From positions 496,001-560,000 of the forward strand of contig NZ_JAINZT010000002.1 in NCBI RefSeq assembly GCF_020166515.1: a stretch of 64,000 bases of DNA, read 5' to 3'. Of this stretch, positions 62,849-64,000 are shown one piece after another. The stretch's first letter is position 1. The number at the start of each line of letters is the position of its first letter. The position numbers and the translations under genes are program-made. Source of the stretch: Robertkochia flava. Its GTDB lineage: Bacteria; Bacteroidota; Bacteroidia; Flavobacteriales; Flavobacteriaceae. Below the pieces are notes generated by a model. It was not told the origin of the DNA. It did no database searches and worked only from the letters and a program-made list of their open reading frames with translations.

Positions 62849-63547
62849 TCAAGCTGTTATTGCAATCGTCGCAAAACTGACCTTGATCCCTGACCTTTCC
62901 TGAATGGCACGGGCAGCGCTTTCCAGGGTAATTCCCGTAGTGATCACGTCATCTGTTAAAAGCACATGTTTATACCGGCGCAATTCGGGGGTATTGGCTT
63001 CAAAAAGGGGTTGAGACTCCATAACCCGTTTAATCCTTCCCCGAAGAGAAAAGGAAGTACTCCTGTCGGTTCTTCGCAACAGGTCATTTCTGTAAGCAAC
63101 GGTTAAGTGCTCGGCAAGGGCCGAAGCAAACTTTTCCGTTTGATTATATCCCCGCTTTCGTAATTTCTTGGGTTGCAAGGGCATGGGTATAACGAGATCA
63201 ATATCCTTAAATCGCGATGACAACCGGATTTCTTCTCCTAACCAATGGCCAAGATATTCCCCGGCTTTTTGATGTCCGCGATATTTTAACTGATGGATCA
63301 GATTTTGTACGGGCCCTTTCTTATGGAACCAGAGCAGGGAGGTGGCTTCTTCCAGTCTGAAGCGTCCCTGAAAGATGCGTTCTGTGGCATTGTCTCTTCG
63401 GTTGGTAAAGTCGGTTAAGGGTAGGTGATGCCGGCATTTTACACAGATAAATTGCTCGGGAGCAGGAAGTAAGGAGCGACAACAAAGACATGCTCCCGGA
63501 AAGAACAGGTTTTGGAGATCATTTAGTATCTTTACTGCGCCTTGCAA
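62849..63547 (-). CDS. ComF-family phosphoribosyltransferase-like protein
   Basis: A 232-residue ComF protein. An N-terminal zinc ribbon (CLCC near residues 20-23 and CVKC near 35-38) precedes the phosphoribosyltransferase fold with RKRGYNQTEKFA and the PRPP-loop motif VLLTDDVITTGITLESAARAI. ComF proteins take part in DNA uptake or replication restart in various bacteria; the enzyme activity is unproven. It is divergent from the coiled-coil gene, 41 bp apart. Confidence 0.9.
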   Translation of the reverse strand: MQGAVKILNDLQNLFFPGACLCCRSLLPAPEQFICVKCRHHLPLTDFTNRRDNATERIFQGRFRLEEATSLLWFHKKGPVQNLIHQLKYRGHQKAGEYLGHWLGEEIRLSSRFKDIDLVIPMPLQPKKLRKRGYNQTEKFASALAEHLTVAYRNDLLRRTDRSTSFSLRGRIKRVMESQPLFEANTPELRRYKHVLLTDDVITTGITLESAARAIQERSGIKVSFATIAITA

Positions 63548-63588
63548 TAGGAAAACATATAAGTTATTCTCAAAGCTAATTATTTTTA

Positions 63589-64000
63589 ATGAGCTCCCAA
63601 AAGAAGCAAATCGGTCAAAAAATAGTCCTGGGAGTCCTGCTACTCTGCATTATAGCCCTAACAGGATTTTCATATTTCAATTATATTCAAACCGAAGAGA
63701 AGGTGTCTTTCCTCGAGAATGCCAAGGGCATGATCATGGATGACCTGGAAGAAATAGAATCTGATCTTGATGGTCTGGCACAGGAGAATGAGGCTTATGC
63801 GCAGGAGATCGAATCCAGCAGAAGGCGAATCGCGCTTTTAATGGACTCCATAAAAAGAATGGAAGTAGATTACCAGATCCTGGGCAGGTACCGCAAGGAG
63901 TTGGCTTCGATTCGACTGGAAAACAGGGCGCTGCATAAAACCCTGGATTCGGTGCGGCTGCAAAACCTTCTTCTGGCCCAGGAAATAGACAGTGCAAAAC
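63589..64000 (+). CDS. Membrane-anchored coiled-coil protein (3' end outside the window)
   Basis: The frame is open from ATG 63589 to the right edge (137 residues). One membrane helix (KIVLGVLLLCIIALTGFSYF, about residues 11-30) is followed by a long heptad-like helix (for example DDLEEIESDLDGLAQ, RIALLMDSIKRMEVDY, LASIRLENRALHKTLDSV). Similar single-pass proteins occur in other Flavobacteria and may hold the envelope or a division complex together; I can name no function. Confidence 0.7.
   Translation, partial: MSSQKKQIGQKIVLGVLLLCIIALTGFSYFNYIQTEEKVSFLENAKGMIMDDLEEIESDLDGLAQENEAYAQEIESSRRRIALLMDSIKRMEVDYQILGRYRKELASIRLENRALHKTLDSVRLQNLLLAQEIDSAK

Noticed and set aside
1-64000. CRISPR arrays, insertion sequences, prophage, integrases, rRNA or tRNA genes
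   Set aside because: No regularly spaced repeats, transposase-like proteins, or RNA gene sequences were seen in the gaps, which are nearly all under 150 bp.

Overview
The window reads as chromosomal DNA of a marine-type member of the Flavobacteriaceae (Bacteroidota). The grounds are: several TonB-dependent receptors with N-terminal carboxypeptidase-regulatory-like domains, a Bat aerotolerance operon, a class-2-type IleS, azurin and DUF1080 lipoproteins, a Bacteroidota-style TraR/DksA protein next to lspA, and repeated copies of the Bacteroidota -7 promoter motif TAnnTTTG in front of genes. The GC content looks intermediate (mid 40s percent by eye). Relatives of Muricauda, Robiginitalea or Zeaxanthinibacter would fit, but the genus cannot be fixed from the sequence alone. 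There are no rRNA or tRNA genes, insertion sequences, prophage or CRISPR arrays. Gene density is very high and most gaps are under 150 bp.

Layout. 1-275: tail of a carboxypeptidase-regulatory-like protein and its terminator. 365-9470: moxR, DUF58, a BatD-like membrane protein, then batA, batB, batC, batD and batE, a tightly packed eight-gene operon for envelope-associated MoxR/VWA chaperone-like functions. 9503-12190: a small secreted or membrane protein, a SulP anion transporter and a beta-carbonic anhydrase, probably a bicarbonate uptake and hydration unit. 12252-15476: cvpA (minus), a small conserved protein, a CREST/ceramidase-like membrane hydrolase, pheS and a conserved small protein. 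15546-21237: a complete tripartite RND efflux system. 21243-26856: mostly minus-strand housekeeping and accessory genes (DUF1080 and azurin lipoproteins, a 2H phosphoesterase, a YheT-like hydrolase, an EamA permease, an ArsC/Spx-like protein, a DUF3298-like lipoprotein) with one plus-strand thioesterase. 26949-30376: cystathionine gamma-synthase, NADP-type glutamate dehydrogenase, recO. 30385-32795: a haem/haemoglobin-type TonB receptor broken by two frameshifts close together. 32926-40753: ileS, TraR/DksA, a head-domain-like protein, lspA, a 5-formyl-THF cyclo-ligase (minus) and uvrC. 40775-50497: a patatin fused to a POTRA/beta-barrel, homogentisate and 4-hydroxyphenylpyruvate dioxygenases, a candidate small RNA, then DUF3108, tryptophan 2,3-dioxygenase, an M23 peptidase and pgi. 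50659-60361: two TonB receptors, a small four-helix membrane protein, a secreted EEP-family nuclease or phosphatase, and a DUF5689/lamin-tail lipoprotein. 60431-64000: an omega-amidase-like nitrilase, an Ig-like lipoprotein, comF and a truncated coiled-coil membrane protein.

Functional themes. Tyrosine and tryptophan catabolism genes sit together. The divergent nuclease / TonB receptor / LTD-lipoprotein locus looks like an extracellular nucleic-acid or organophosphate scavenging system; it is the best candidate here for a poorly described system. The SulP/carbonic anhydrase pair with its conserved small partner, the CREST-like protein beside pheS, the possible small RNA between hppD and the DUF3108 gene, and two genes whose -7 box almost touches the start codon (possible leaderless mRNAs) also deserve a closer look.
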